A DNA stretch of 5,084 nt from an uncultured Clostridia bacterium (GCA_947623775.1 CANQHL010000078.1:1-5084), one strand, 5' to 3'; positions 1-5,084 are shown, counted from the stretch's first letter. Translations and numbers: made by a program. Notes: generated from the sequence alone by a model not told the origin.

Positions 1-438
1 TGTTAAAAGTAATGGATCTTGGCTTCCATCACGAACATGACGATTGTATGCTGTAATTGTTTCATCAAGGTTAAGAGTTTGATTTGTTACGTCATTGTCT
101 ATTCCGTTACGCAAAATACTTGCCTCAGCTGCTCCAACCGCTGCAAATGCCCAACAAATATTCTTACTATACTGATTTCTTACAGGTGTTATGTAATCAT
201 ATTCTCTTCCATCAAATCTATCAAGGCGTCCTGCCCAAAAATCAAGTTGCCCATCAGTTGCATCTTGAAGTTCTTTAAGATCTTTCGGAGCCTCATCTTT
301 GAACGTCTCAACCTCCTGGCTAGATGCACTTGTAGAAATATTGGTTAAAATATATATTCCAACACAAAAAATACTTATTACAGAAAGCAATAATAAAAAC
401 ATTATGTAATAAAAAATTTTTGTTTTTTTATTTACCAT
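1..438 (-). CDS. Papain-like (C1 family) cysteine protease, secreted or membrane-anchored, C-terminal part outside window
   Basis: The reading frame is open to the left edge, so only the first 146 residues are visible. Residues 4-7 (NKKT) and the hydrophobic run that follows form a signal peptide or N-terminal membrane anchor ending near residue 32. After an acidic linker comes the papain active-site block: YITPVRNQ, then CWAFAAVGAAEAS. The Gln of RNQ (residue 89) and the Cys of CWAF (residue 95) are six apart, exactly as the oxyanion-hole Gln and nucleophile Cys of papain. The catalytic His and Asn would lie outside the window. The Cys three residues before the nucleophile, which makes a disulfide in papain, is Lys here. 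The propeptide is short, as in bacterial cell-surface C1 proteases. The start at 438 is preferred because the ATG at 447 lies inside the -10 box; neither has a Shine-Dalgarno. Family assignment is firm; the natural substrate is unknown. Confidence 0.85.
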   Translation of the reverse strand, partial: MVNKKTKIFYYIMFLLLLSVISIFCVGIYILTNISTSASSQEVETFKDEAPKDLKELQDATDGQLDFWAGRLDRFDGREYDYITPVRNQYSKNICWAFAAVGAAEASILRNGIDNDVTNQTLNLDETITAYNRHVRDGSQDPLLLT

Positions 439-445
439 ATATATC

Positions 446-474
446 ATTATAGCAAATTTTTATTATTAAATCAA
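446..474 (-). promoter_or_regulatory. Promoter of the papain-like protease, probably giving a leaderless mRNA
   Basis: On the minus strand TTGATT (474-469) is followed after 17 bp by TATAAT (451-446), which is preceded by TGC and so also forms an extended -10. The predicted transcription start falls around 438-440, at or next to the ATG at 438. There is no ribosome binding site. Promoter elements are seen directly; the leaderless start is inferred. Confidence 0.6.
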
Positions 475-570
475 ATAAGACGCACCAAAACGTTGTTTTA
501 TGTACTAAAATTTGAAATAGTTGCCCTCGCCACAAAAATTTATTAAGCCAACAAGAAAGCATAAATTAAA

Positions 571-600
571 TAAAAAAAGGCTTACAAACCGTAAACCTTT
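571..600 (-). terminator. Rho-independent terminator of the DUF1848-macrodomain-SirTM operon
   Basis: Read on the minus strand, AAAGGTTTAC (600-591) pairs with GTAAGCCTTT (585-576). This makes a 10-bp stem with one G-T wobble and a five-base loop, followed by a run of Ts (578-572). It lies eight bases past the sirtuin stop codon, where an operon terminator is expected. Confidence 0.9.
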
Positions 601-608
601 ATAAATTC

Positions 609-1457
609 TTAGTTTAACAAATCCTGCAAAATATCTTTTGTATTTTCATTGAAAAGGATTGCTTTGTCCTTTATTTCTTTGCTGCATATTGCGTAGTCCT
701 TGTTTATGCGAATTAAGTTTGTTTTACTCCCAAAATAAGTCATTTTTTCAAAAGGATATTTTATTATTGCCGGCGTGTTATAGCCAACGCCAATTTCAAT
801 TAAAACAACTTTTTTATTCCTTGTTTTATCAATAAAGTTTTGATATGCTCTTGCGTGTTTTTGCCACCCCTCGTCTTGCACAAATTTATCATCTGCACGC
901 AAGTTCATCTCCATTGGCTTTCCACAAACAGGACATTTTGGAATTAACTCGGTAGGGATTTTCATGTCTTTTTGTTCGTTATACATTTTTACAATCAAAT
1001 CTTTATTGTCGTAGGTTTTGTTGTGGCAAGGCACAGAACATTGAAAAAGCCCATAATCTCCCTGCGTGTAAAATAATCTTTGCTTGTCAAAGCCTGCAAT
1101 TTGAAATTGATGATCGACATTTGTTGTTAAGACAAAATAGTCCTTATCTCTTACAAGCTTGAAAAGTTTAGCATAAACTTCATTTGGAGTAGTTTGCAAA
1201 TATCTATTTACATAAACATACCTGCTCCAATATGCCCAGCGTTCTTCTTCGGTGGCATAAGGATAAAATCCGCCCGAATACATATCTTTAAAGCCATATT
1301 TATCACCAAAATCTTTGAAATACTTATCAAATTTCTCGCCAGAATATTCAAAGCCAGCGGCGGTTGACAGTCCTGCGCCTGCACCAATAATAACATAGTC
1401 GGCATTAGCAATCAGCCTTTTGGCTTTTTTAATTCTTTCTTCATAATCTTTGCTCAT
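609..1457 (-). CDS. Class M sirtuin (SirTM), NAD-dependent protein ADP-ribosyltransferase
   Basis: This 282-residue Sir2-fold protein should transfer ADP-ribose from NAD to a protein, rather than deacetylate. Visible motifs in order: NAD-binding GAGAGLSTAAG (25-35); TTNVDHQF (111-118); TQGDYG (131-136), where Gln132 replaces the general-base His of deacetylating sirtuins; a four-Cys zinc site at C140, C144, C175 and C178; GVGYNTP (223-229); and LIRIN (248-252). N113, D115 and Q132 have the same spacing as the catalytic N118/D120/Q137 I recall for the Streptococcus pyogenes enzyme. The start at 1457 is chosen because GAGGA lies five bases upstream; an in-frame ATG at 1496 would add 13 residues inside the macrodomain gene. 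It overlaps the macrodomain gene by 17 bases, so translation is likely coupled. It is the last gene before the terminator. Automatic annotation would probably call it a Sir2 family deacetylase; the motifs argue against that. Confidence 0.93.
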   Translation of the reverse strand: MSKDYEERIKKAKRLIANADYVIIGAGAGLSTAAGFEYSGEKFDKYFKDFGDKYGFKDMYSGGFYPYATEEERWAYWSRYVYVNRYLQTTPNEVYAKLFKLVRDKDYFVLTTNVDHQFQIAGFDKQRLFYTQGDYGLFQCSVPCHNKTYDNKDLIVKMYNEQKDMKIPTELIPKCPVCGKPMEMNLRADDKFVQDEGWQKHARAYQNFIDKTRNKKVVLIEIGVGYNTPAIIKYPFEKMTYFGSKTNLIRINKDYAICSKEIKDKAILFNENTKDILQDLLN

Positions 1458-2196
1458 ATTGTTCCTCATCAATATCTTTAAAAACATTGAAAACAATTTT
1501 TAGATTGCTTTTAGTTTCGTTTTGCCAACACTCGACAGTTTTAACTGCAATTTCTGAGGCAAGTTCATTTGGAAAAGAATATACACCTGTGGAGATACAA
1601 CAAAACACTATGCTTTTTAGTCCCATTTCTTTTGCTTTATCCAAACAATAAAGATAACAATTTGAGAGATTTTGTTTGTCTTTTTCGGTTACTTTGCCAA
1701 AAACTTGTGGTCCTGCAACATGAAAAACATATTTGCATGGCAGGTTGTATCCTCCTGTCACTTTTACAGGCTGGTTATCATAATCTTTTTGTTTTTTAAG
1801 ATCTGCAAGTTCATTTCTCATTTGAAAGCCGCTTGCACTCATAATTACATTGTCAATACAATTATGGCAGGGCACAAAACAACCTAGAAATTGGTTGTTT
1901 GCGGCATTGACAATGGCATCCGCCTTCAAGGTTGTTATATCTCCTTTAAACAGTGCAATATTGTTTTTATATTTCAAAGAATTTATGTCAACAATACCTT
2001 TTTCTTCGCTTTCACTTTTCAAAAGTTCATCTTGCAATTTGTAAAAATCATCTCCTACATCCATAGGCGGAAGCTGATTGCAAATGCCACGAAACAAGCG
2101 TCTATTTTGCAAATAATCGCCTGTTGGCTGGATTTTCAAATTGAGTTTTTCTGAAAGCATTTCTAAAAGTTTTCCGACTGCTTCTTCCTTTTCCAT
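1441..2196 (-). CDS. Zinc-dependent macrodomain protein ADP-ribosyl hydrolase (SirTM-linked)
   Basis: The 251-residue protein has a helical N-terminal extension (about 1-70) and then a macrodomain: KGDIT (84-88), NAAN (97-100), GCFVPCHNCIDN (105-116), GGYNLPCKYVFHVAGP (148-163) and STGVYSFP (202-209). The CX4HXC pattern (C106, H111, C113) within the loop is the signature of zinc-containing macrodomains found beside SirTM. D115 is the likely catalytic Asp. The family removes ADP-ribose from proteins and so reverses the sirtuin's mark. Met119 stands where most relatives have His (IHSAAG-like motif), a small deviation. The start is ATG at 2196, with GAGG three bases upstream, which is short; a GTG at 2205 would add three residues but has no ribosome binding site. 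The gene begins 21 bases after the DUF1848 stop, and its end overlaps the sirtuin start, so all three are probably one operon. Confidence 0.93.
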   Translation of the reverse strand: MEKEEAVGKLLEMLSEKLNLKIQPTGDYLQNRRLFRGICNQLPPMDVGDDFYKLQDELLKSESEEKGIVDINSLKYKNNIALFKGDITTLKADAIVNAANNQFLGCFVPCHNCIDNVIMSASGFQMRNELADLKKQKDYDNQPVKVTGGYNLPCKYVFHVAGPQVFGKVTEKDKQNLSNCYLYCLDKAKEMGLKSIVFCCISTGVYSFPNELASEIAVKTVECWQNETKSNLKIVFNVFKDIDEEQYEQRL

Positions 2197-2217
2197 AATC
2201 CTCACTTTTATTAAAAT

Positions 2218-3156
2218 CTAATGGACATTATCAAACAAACTTGTCTGATTTATCACATAACTTTCTTGTTTTGCCTGTGTTATTTTGTCGCCCTTTTGCA
2301 AATTTCCAATTAAAAAAGGTGAATTTGGATTGTGCTTTTTCATATTGTTTAGCACAATAAGGCTCTCCATGTTTGCATAACAATATTTGCATAAATGTCC
2401 GCAAGTGTTGTATGCGCCAATATCCTGTCCTAAAAGGCAATTGCAAATTGTGCGTGCGTTTTTTCTTTTTGGCGGATTTAATCGCTGTCCTATGGCTCTT
2501 TCAATCACTTCTTTTGTTTGACAACCTGAAATGTCAACTCCAAATTCTTTTAAATGCACGCCTTCGCAACAGGAACGAATTGTTATGCCATTTTCACTTG
2601 CAATTTTAACTAACGCCCTTGCAAGTTCTTTTTGTTCTTCCATTGTTGGCGGGCGAATGCCTGGTGCGTTTCGCTTTACTTTTTCATACATATCTAAAAA
2701 ACTTATAACGCAAGAATTTGTATAGCCGTTAAGCTGCTTTGCAATCTTTTCAAACTCCAAGGTATGCTTTTTCAAAGTCCATTCCTCACTGTAAAACACG
2801 GGGTCATAACGCCAACCAATTCCGTTTATGCCAACTTTTCTTGATATTTCTTTGAAAGCCTTTATCACTAAGCTTTTTTCTGGAACATTTGGCTCGTAAT
2901 CTTTGCCATAAGGCGTGAGAGTTATAAACCAAAATTGCTTAAAACATTCAAGTTCTTCTAAATATGGAAAAATTGGCATAGGATTTTTTGTGCAGAAACA
3001 CAAACAATCAACCACGCTTGGATTTAACAAATATTTTGTCACTTGATTTGGATAATATGGATTTCTAACATACACAAAGCCATCTTTTATGCGATTTATA
3101 AACCACTTTGAATAAAACGCCGGTATGTCCGTTCTCATTCCTGTTGAAATAATCAT
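2218..3156 (-). CDS. DUF1848 family protein with C-terminal radical-SAM-like cysteine cluster
   Basis: The 312-residue protein matches the DUF1848 family from end to end: N-terminal MIIST with RTDIPAFYS (8-16), RNPYYPNQV (31-39), VVDC (48-51), TKNP (56-59), TLTPYGKD..EPN (79-90), WRYDP (115-119), CVISF (149-153), and a C-terminal CNC (238-240) followed by DIGAYNTCGHLCKYCYAN (245-262). C252, C256 and C259 form CX3CX2C, the spacing of a radical-SAM iron-sulfur site, but near the C-terminus rather than the N-terminus. An Fe-S cluster is therefore likely; no reaction is known to me for the family. An AGGCGG-like ribosome binding site precedes the ATG. It is the first gene of the operon with the macrodomain and sirtuin, only 21 bases ahead of the former, so it may act with them as partner, target or repair enzyme. 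That role is inference. Confidence 0.88.
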   Translation of the reverse strand: MIISTGMRTDIPAFYSKWFINRIKDGFVYVRNPYYPNQVTKYLLNPSVVDCLCFCTKNPMPIFPYLEELECFKQFWFITLTPYGKDYEPNVPEKSLVIKAFKEISRKVGINGIGWRYDPVFYSEEWTLKKHTLEFEKIAKQLNGYTNSCVISFLDMYEKVKRNAPGIRPPTMEEQKELARALVKIASENGITIRSCCEGVHLKEFGVDISGCQTKEVIERAIGQRLNPPKRKNARTICNCLLGQDIGAYNTCGHLCKYCYANMESLIVLNNMKKHNPNSPFLIGNLQKGDKITQAKQESYVINQTSLFDNVH

Positions 3157-3172
3157 TTTCCCGCCTTCCCTT

Positions 3173-3202
3173 ATAATACCATGAATTATATCGTAATTGC
3201 AA
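3173..3202 (-). promoter_or_regulatory. Candidate promoter of the DUF1848-macrodomain-SirTM operon
   Basis: The 73-bp gap between the cupin stop and the DUF1848 start holds two overlapping candidates on the minus strand: TTGCAA (3202-3197) with TATTAT (3178-3173) at 18-bp spacing, and a perfect TATAAT (3190-3185) with a poor -35. The second leaves a more comfortable leader of about 20 bases before the ATG. No terminator is visible in the gap, so read-through from the cupin gene is also possible. Confidence 0.4.
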
Positions 3203-3230
3203 AGGATTTAAGCCAGATTGAGCCTGTTTA

Positions 3231-3584
3231 TTATAAAATTGTTGCATCAGTTCCTGTATAGTTTTCCAAAGAGTTTTCCTTTACTTGTATGCAAATATAT
3301 TTTATTCCGCTTTGCTTTGAAGCAAAAAATTGTCTTTTTGCCTTTGGTGAAATTCTTAGCCAATCACCTGCTTTAAGGGCTACCCTTTCTTCATCAATCA
3401 GAGCCTCTCCTTCGCCCTCTAATATTCCATAAATCTCTTCATTTTGTTTGTGACTATGCACAAATGGGACACCTGCTCCTGCAGGCAGTGCATTGATGCT
3501 AACTTCTGCACCTGTAAGATTAAGAGTGTCATGCAATTCAACTCGAGGCTCATTTGATAAACTTGTTTTTGTAAAATTTTTCAT
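3231..3584 (-). CDS. Small single-domain cupin protein
   Basis: The 117-residue protein is a single cupin barrel. Motif 1 is visible as HSH (43-45) and Glu50 followed by G57; these would supply three metal ligands. Motif 2 is GDWLRISP (73-80), but the His expected five residues after the Pro is Gln85, so the fourth usual metal ligand is missing. Binding of metal through three ligands, or a purely ligand-binding or structural role, is possible. No substrate can be named. The ATG follows a near-perfect ribosome binding site (AAGGAGA, 7 bases away). It is transcribed divergently from an HxlR-family regulator, an arrangement usual for a regulator and its target, which suggests control by redox state or reactive electrophiles. 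It may also be transcribed together with the operon downstream, 73 bases away on the same strand. Confidence 0.85.
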   Translation of the reverse strand: MKNFTKTSLSNEPRVELHDTLNLTGAEVSINALPAGAGVPFVHSHKQNEEIYGILEGEGEALIDEERVALKAGDWLRISPKAKRQFFASKQSGIKYICIQVKENSLENYTGTDATIL

Positions 3585-3611
3585 AAATTATCTCCTTTTA
3601 TCTTTGCAAAC

Positions 3612-3640
3612 TTGACTTTTTTGTTTGCTGATGATATTAT
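3612..3640 (+). promoter_or_regulatory. Promoter of the HxlR-family regulator gene
   Basis: TTGACT (3612-3617) is followed after 17 bp by TATTAT (3635-3640), close to the sigma-A consensus. The expected start near 3647 leaves a leader of roughly 70 bases before the ATG at 3716. Confidence 0.65.
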
Positions 3641-3644
3641 AACA
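3636..3644 (-). promoter_or_regulatory. Extended -10 promoter of the cupin gene, overlapping the regulator's -10
   Basis: On the minus strand TGT-TATAAT (3644-3636) is an extended -10 element. The -35 position holds only GCACAA, which an extended -10 can tolerate. Expected start is near 3629, about 45 bases before the cupin ATG. The box lies on top of the plus-strand -10 (3635-3640), so the two promoters should compete for polymerase. Confidence 0.6.
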
Positions 3645-3660
3645 TATATACTTACAAATT

Positions 3661-3672
3661 GTGCATACGCAC
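3661..3672. promoter_or_regulatory. Candidate operator in the cupin/HxlR divergent promoter region
   Basis: GTGCATACGCAC is a short imperfect palindrome (GTGC, four bases, GCAC) and the only GC-rich patch in this gap. It covers the -35 position of the cupin promoter and lies just inside the leader of the regulator, so a protein bound here could affect both. The arms are only four bases and the sequence does not match an operator I know, so the call is tentative. Confidence 0.3.
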
Positions 3673-3715
3673 CTTTTTGTTATATAAGTTTCTTTTGGTA
3701 AGTAAGGAGTAAAAT

Positions 3716-4054
3716 ATGTTAAGTAAAGCGGAAATGTTGGATTGCCCAGTGGCAACAACGATAAACTTAATCGGCAATAAGTGGAAACCATTAATTATTC
3801 GAAATTTGCTGCACGGAACACAAAGATATAAAGATTTACAATATGGAATTGAGGGAATAAGTGCAAAGGTTCTAACAGAAAATTTAAGGCAACTTGAAGA
3901 AGATGGGCTTGTAAAACGCGAAGTATTTGCAGAAGTGCCACTTCGAGTTGAATATTCGCTTACAAAACTTGGCGAGCAAATGCGACCTATAATCAACGCC
4001 CTTGCCGATTGGGGAACTGAATATAAAAAGCAAGCACGTAAAAAACTTGATTAA
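3716..4054 (+). CDS. HxlR-family winged-helix transcriptional regulator
   Basis: The 112-residue protein is the full usual length of the family. Visible hallmarks: CPV at 10-12 near the N-terminus, IGNKWKPLII (19-28), the recognition region GISAKVLTENLRQLEEDGLV (47-66), the wing with VPLRVEYSLT (74-83), and WG (99-100) in the C-terminal dimer helix. Cys10 is the single cysteine and sits at the position that senses oxidants, quinones or aldehydes in relatives such as YodB and HypR; sensing by thiol chemistry is therefore plausible. The start at 3716 has AAGGAG six bases upstream. It is divergent from the cupin gene with overlapping promoters, so the cupin gene and its own promoter are the likely targets. 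No convincing terminator follows it in 4055-4150. Confidence 0.95.
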   Translation: MLSKAEMLDCPVATTINLIGNKWKPLIIRNLLHGTQRYKDLQYGIEGISAKVLTENLRQLEEDGLVKREVFAEVPLRVEYSLTKLGEQMRPIINALADWGTEYKKQARKKLD

Positions 4055-4154
4055 AATATTCTATAAATAGACAAATCTCAATGTCAAACCTTGTCCATTT
4101 TAGGTAGTTTTTCAATAACAAAGCAGGCGGCACGATACAAACAGTTGATTATGC

Positions 4155-4193
4155 AAAATAAAAAGGATTGACAGTCGAAATTATCAATCCTTT
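4155..4193 (-). terminator. Rho-independent terminator of the unrecognised minus-strand gene
   Basis: AAAGGATTGA (4162-4171) and TCAATCCTTT (4184-4193) are perfect 10-bp inverted arms with a 12-base loop. On the minus strand the stem is followed by a T-rich tract (4161-4155), while the plus-strand side lacks a T run directly after it. It lies about 56 bases past the stop at 4250. Some termination of the converging regulator transcript is possible. Confidence 0.75.
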
Positions 4194-4249
4194 AAAGTAA
4201 TTACCATTTTTTCTTTTTTTATTAGGACGTTTGGTGAAATTGACACAAA

Positions 4250-5084
4250 TTATGCAACCAATTCAATTCTCAATACCAAACCAAGTGCAGCAAAGGCTTT
4301 TGCTTTTCCTAATATATAAATTCTTGGTACAGTTCTACCTTCTTCTCCCCCATACGCTTGTGGATTAAATGTTAGCGTGATTTTTTCGCCATTAAATTCA
4401 AAGTCATGTGTTTCTTCATCTCCTGAGTTTCTCACAATTATTGTTTGGCTCTCATTCCCGATTGTTATTTTAAATGTCTTTCCAAGGGCACTTATGTGAC
4501 TATTATCAATATCCTCTGTATTAAAACCAAAATTGTATTCAACGTCTTGGTCTTTGAAAACATATTTTAATTCGCTGTCAATGCCAGCAAACAAGAGATT
4601 TCCCCAATTTGAGCCTTGACCATTGCAATAATGTGAAACAGTTTCGTCATATTCAAAATTCATAGAAAGTTTTACAAAGTCTTCATCCATTGCCTCTTGG
4701 AAGTCTTGCCAAACAATTTTGAAAAGTTCAATATAGTGACTGTCTAAATTCTCAAACAATTTTGTTCCATTTGGAAAACTTACTGGAATATCTTTGAAAA
4801 CAAATGTGTAATTTGTTGTTGTATCTTGCATTTCGTGGGTTACTTCGTCTGTGCTTACTTCAATCTGCTCTGAGGTAAGGTTTGAAAGACGAATGCCATT
4901 AAAATAAGCAGTAAAATTCTTATATAAACCACTATTTACTTTTTGGGCAATGTATCCTGCTGGCATATCCTCAGTCCACGCATCAATTTTCAAGGTTACT
5001 GTATTTTTGTCAATTAAATCAGCCAATGTTTCAATTTTATTTTCGTTTGCATAAATTTGCATAGGCGAGAACCAATAATCATTG
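4250..5084 (-). CDS. Unrecognised acidic protein, N-terminal part outside window
   Basis: I do not recognise this protein. The frame stays open through the right edge: seven codons (NDYWFSP) precede the first ATG at 5062, and that ATG has no ribosome binding site, so the true start is probably beyond the window and at least 277 residues belong to the gene. The visible part is rich in Asp, Glu, Asn, Thr and Phe, with many alternating hydrophobic stretches that suggest beta strands, no clear transmembrane segment, and a single Cys (146, counting from the ATG). The C-terminus ends in a mildly hydrophobic strand-like segment and lacks an LPXTG sorting signal. Two segments 80 residues apart look alike (VFKDIPV at 88 and VFKDQDV at 168), hinting at a degenerate repeat. 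The composition would suit a surface, structural or phage-like protein, but nothing proves this. A terminator follows it. Confidence 0.75.
   Translation of the reverse strand, partial: NDYWFSPMQIYANENKIETLADLIDKNTVTLKIDAWTEDMPAGYIAQKVNSGLYKNFTAYFNGIRLSNLTSEQIEVSTDEVTHEMQDTTTNYTFVFKDIPVSFPNGTKLFENLDSHYIELFKIVWQDFQEAMDEDFVKLSMNFEYDETVSHYCNGQGSNWGNLLFAGIDSELKYVFKDQDVEYNFGFNTEDIDNSHISALGKTFKITIGNESQTIIVRNSGDEETHDFEFNGEKITLTFNPQAYGGEEGRTVPRIYILGKAKAFAALGLVLRIELVA

Noticed and set aside
19..348. Plus-strand open frame of 109 codons (and a nested one at 84-278)
   Set aside because: It is antisense to the papain-like protease, whose active-site motif is unmistakable; the translation looks random and Cys/Ile-rich, with no ribosome binding site.
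488..500. AAAACGTTGTTTT hairpin-like sequence in the gap between protease and SirTM operon
   Set aside because: Five-base AT-rich arms with no gene oriented to use it as a terminator; likely chance in AT-rich DNA.
1458..1496. Upstream in-frame start of the sirtuin at 1496, adding 13 residues
   Set aside because: The ATG at 1457 has a clear GAGGA at proper spacing and starts with a typical SirTM N-terminus; the longer form would overlap the macrodomain gene by 56 bases.
1569..2154. Several plus-strand open frames of 64-87 codons
   Set aside because: All are antisense to the macrodomain gene and encode no recognisable protein.
3065..3247. Minus-strand 60-codon frame across the cupin/DUF1848 gap
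   Set aside because: It overlaps both neighbours in another frame, lacks a ribosome binding site and its sequence is low-complexity.
3588..3996. Two minus-strand frames opposite the HxlR-family gene
   Set aside because: They are antisense shadows of a clearly coding, full-length regulator.
4064..4096. Weak inverted repeat (GACAA...TTGTC) after the regulator gene as a possible terminator
   Set aside because: Only about five paired bases with a 16-base loop and no clean T run; too weak to call.
1..5084. CRISPR arrays, tRNA or rRNA genes, insertion sequences and riboswitches
   Set aside because: No spaced direct repeats, cloverleaf, transposase or terminal inverted repeats, and no leader with a recognisable aptamer were seen.

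Overview
The window is AT-rich DNA, about one third GC by eye. It has good AGGAGG-type ribosome binding sites, sigma-A-like promoters and classical hairpin-plus-T terminators, and it uses the standard genetic code with TGA as a stop. This points to a low-GC Gram-positive bacterium (Firmicutes, Clostridia-like, possibly a gut lineage). The species cannot be told from the sequence.

Layout from left to right. (1) Positions 1-438, minus: the N-terminal part of a secreted or membrane-anchored papain-like (C1) cysteine protease that runs off the left edge. Its promoter sits so close to the start codon that the mRNA looks leaderless. (2) Positions 571-3156, minus: a compact operon read from right to left, consisting of a DUF1848 protein with a C-terminal CX3CX2C cluster, a zinc-type macrodomain ADP-ribosyl hydrolase, and a class M sirtuin (SirTM) whose start overlaps the macrodomain stop. 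It ends in a strong hairpin terminator. (3) Positions 3231-4054: a divergent pair, a small cupin on the minus strand and an HxlR-family regulator on the plus strand. Their promoters overlap at the -10 boxes in a 131-bp gap. (4) Positions 4155-5084, minus: an unrecognised acidic, probably beta-rich protein that is open at the right edge and is followed by its own terminator.

The core of interest is the SirTM/Zn-macrodomain pair. In the characterised Staphylococcus and Streptococcus systems SirTM adds ADP-ribose to a lipoylated GcvH-like protein and the macrodomain removes it; those operons also carry GcvH-L and a lipoate ligase. Neither is present in this window, where the upstream partner is a DUF1848 protein. 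The locus may therefore be a reversible ADP-ribosylation module with a different or distant target. The adjacent HxlR/cupin pair is typical of redox or electrophile sensing, which would fit the proposed oxidative-stress role of SirTM modules. A shared regulon is inference only.
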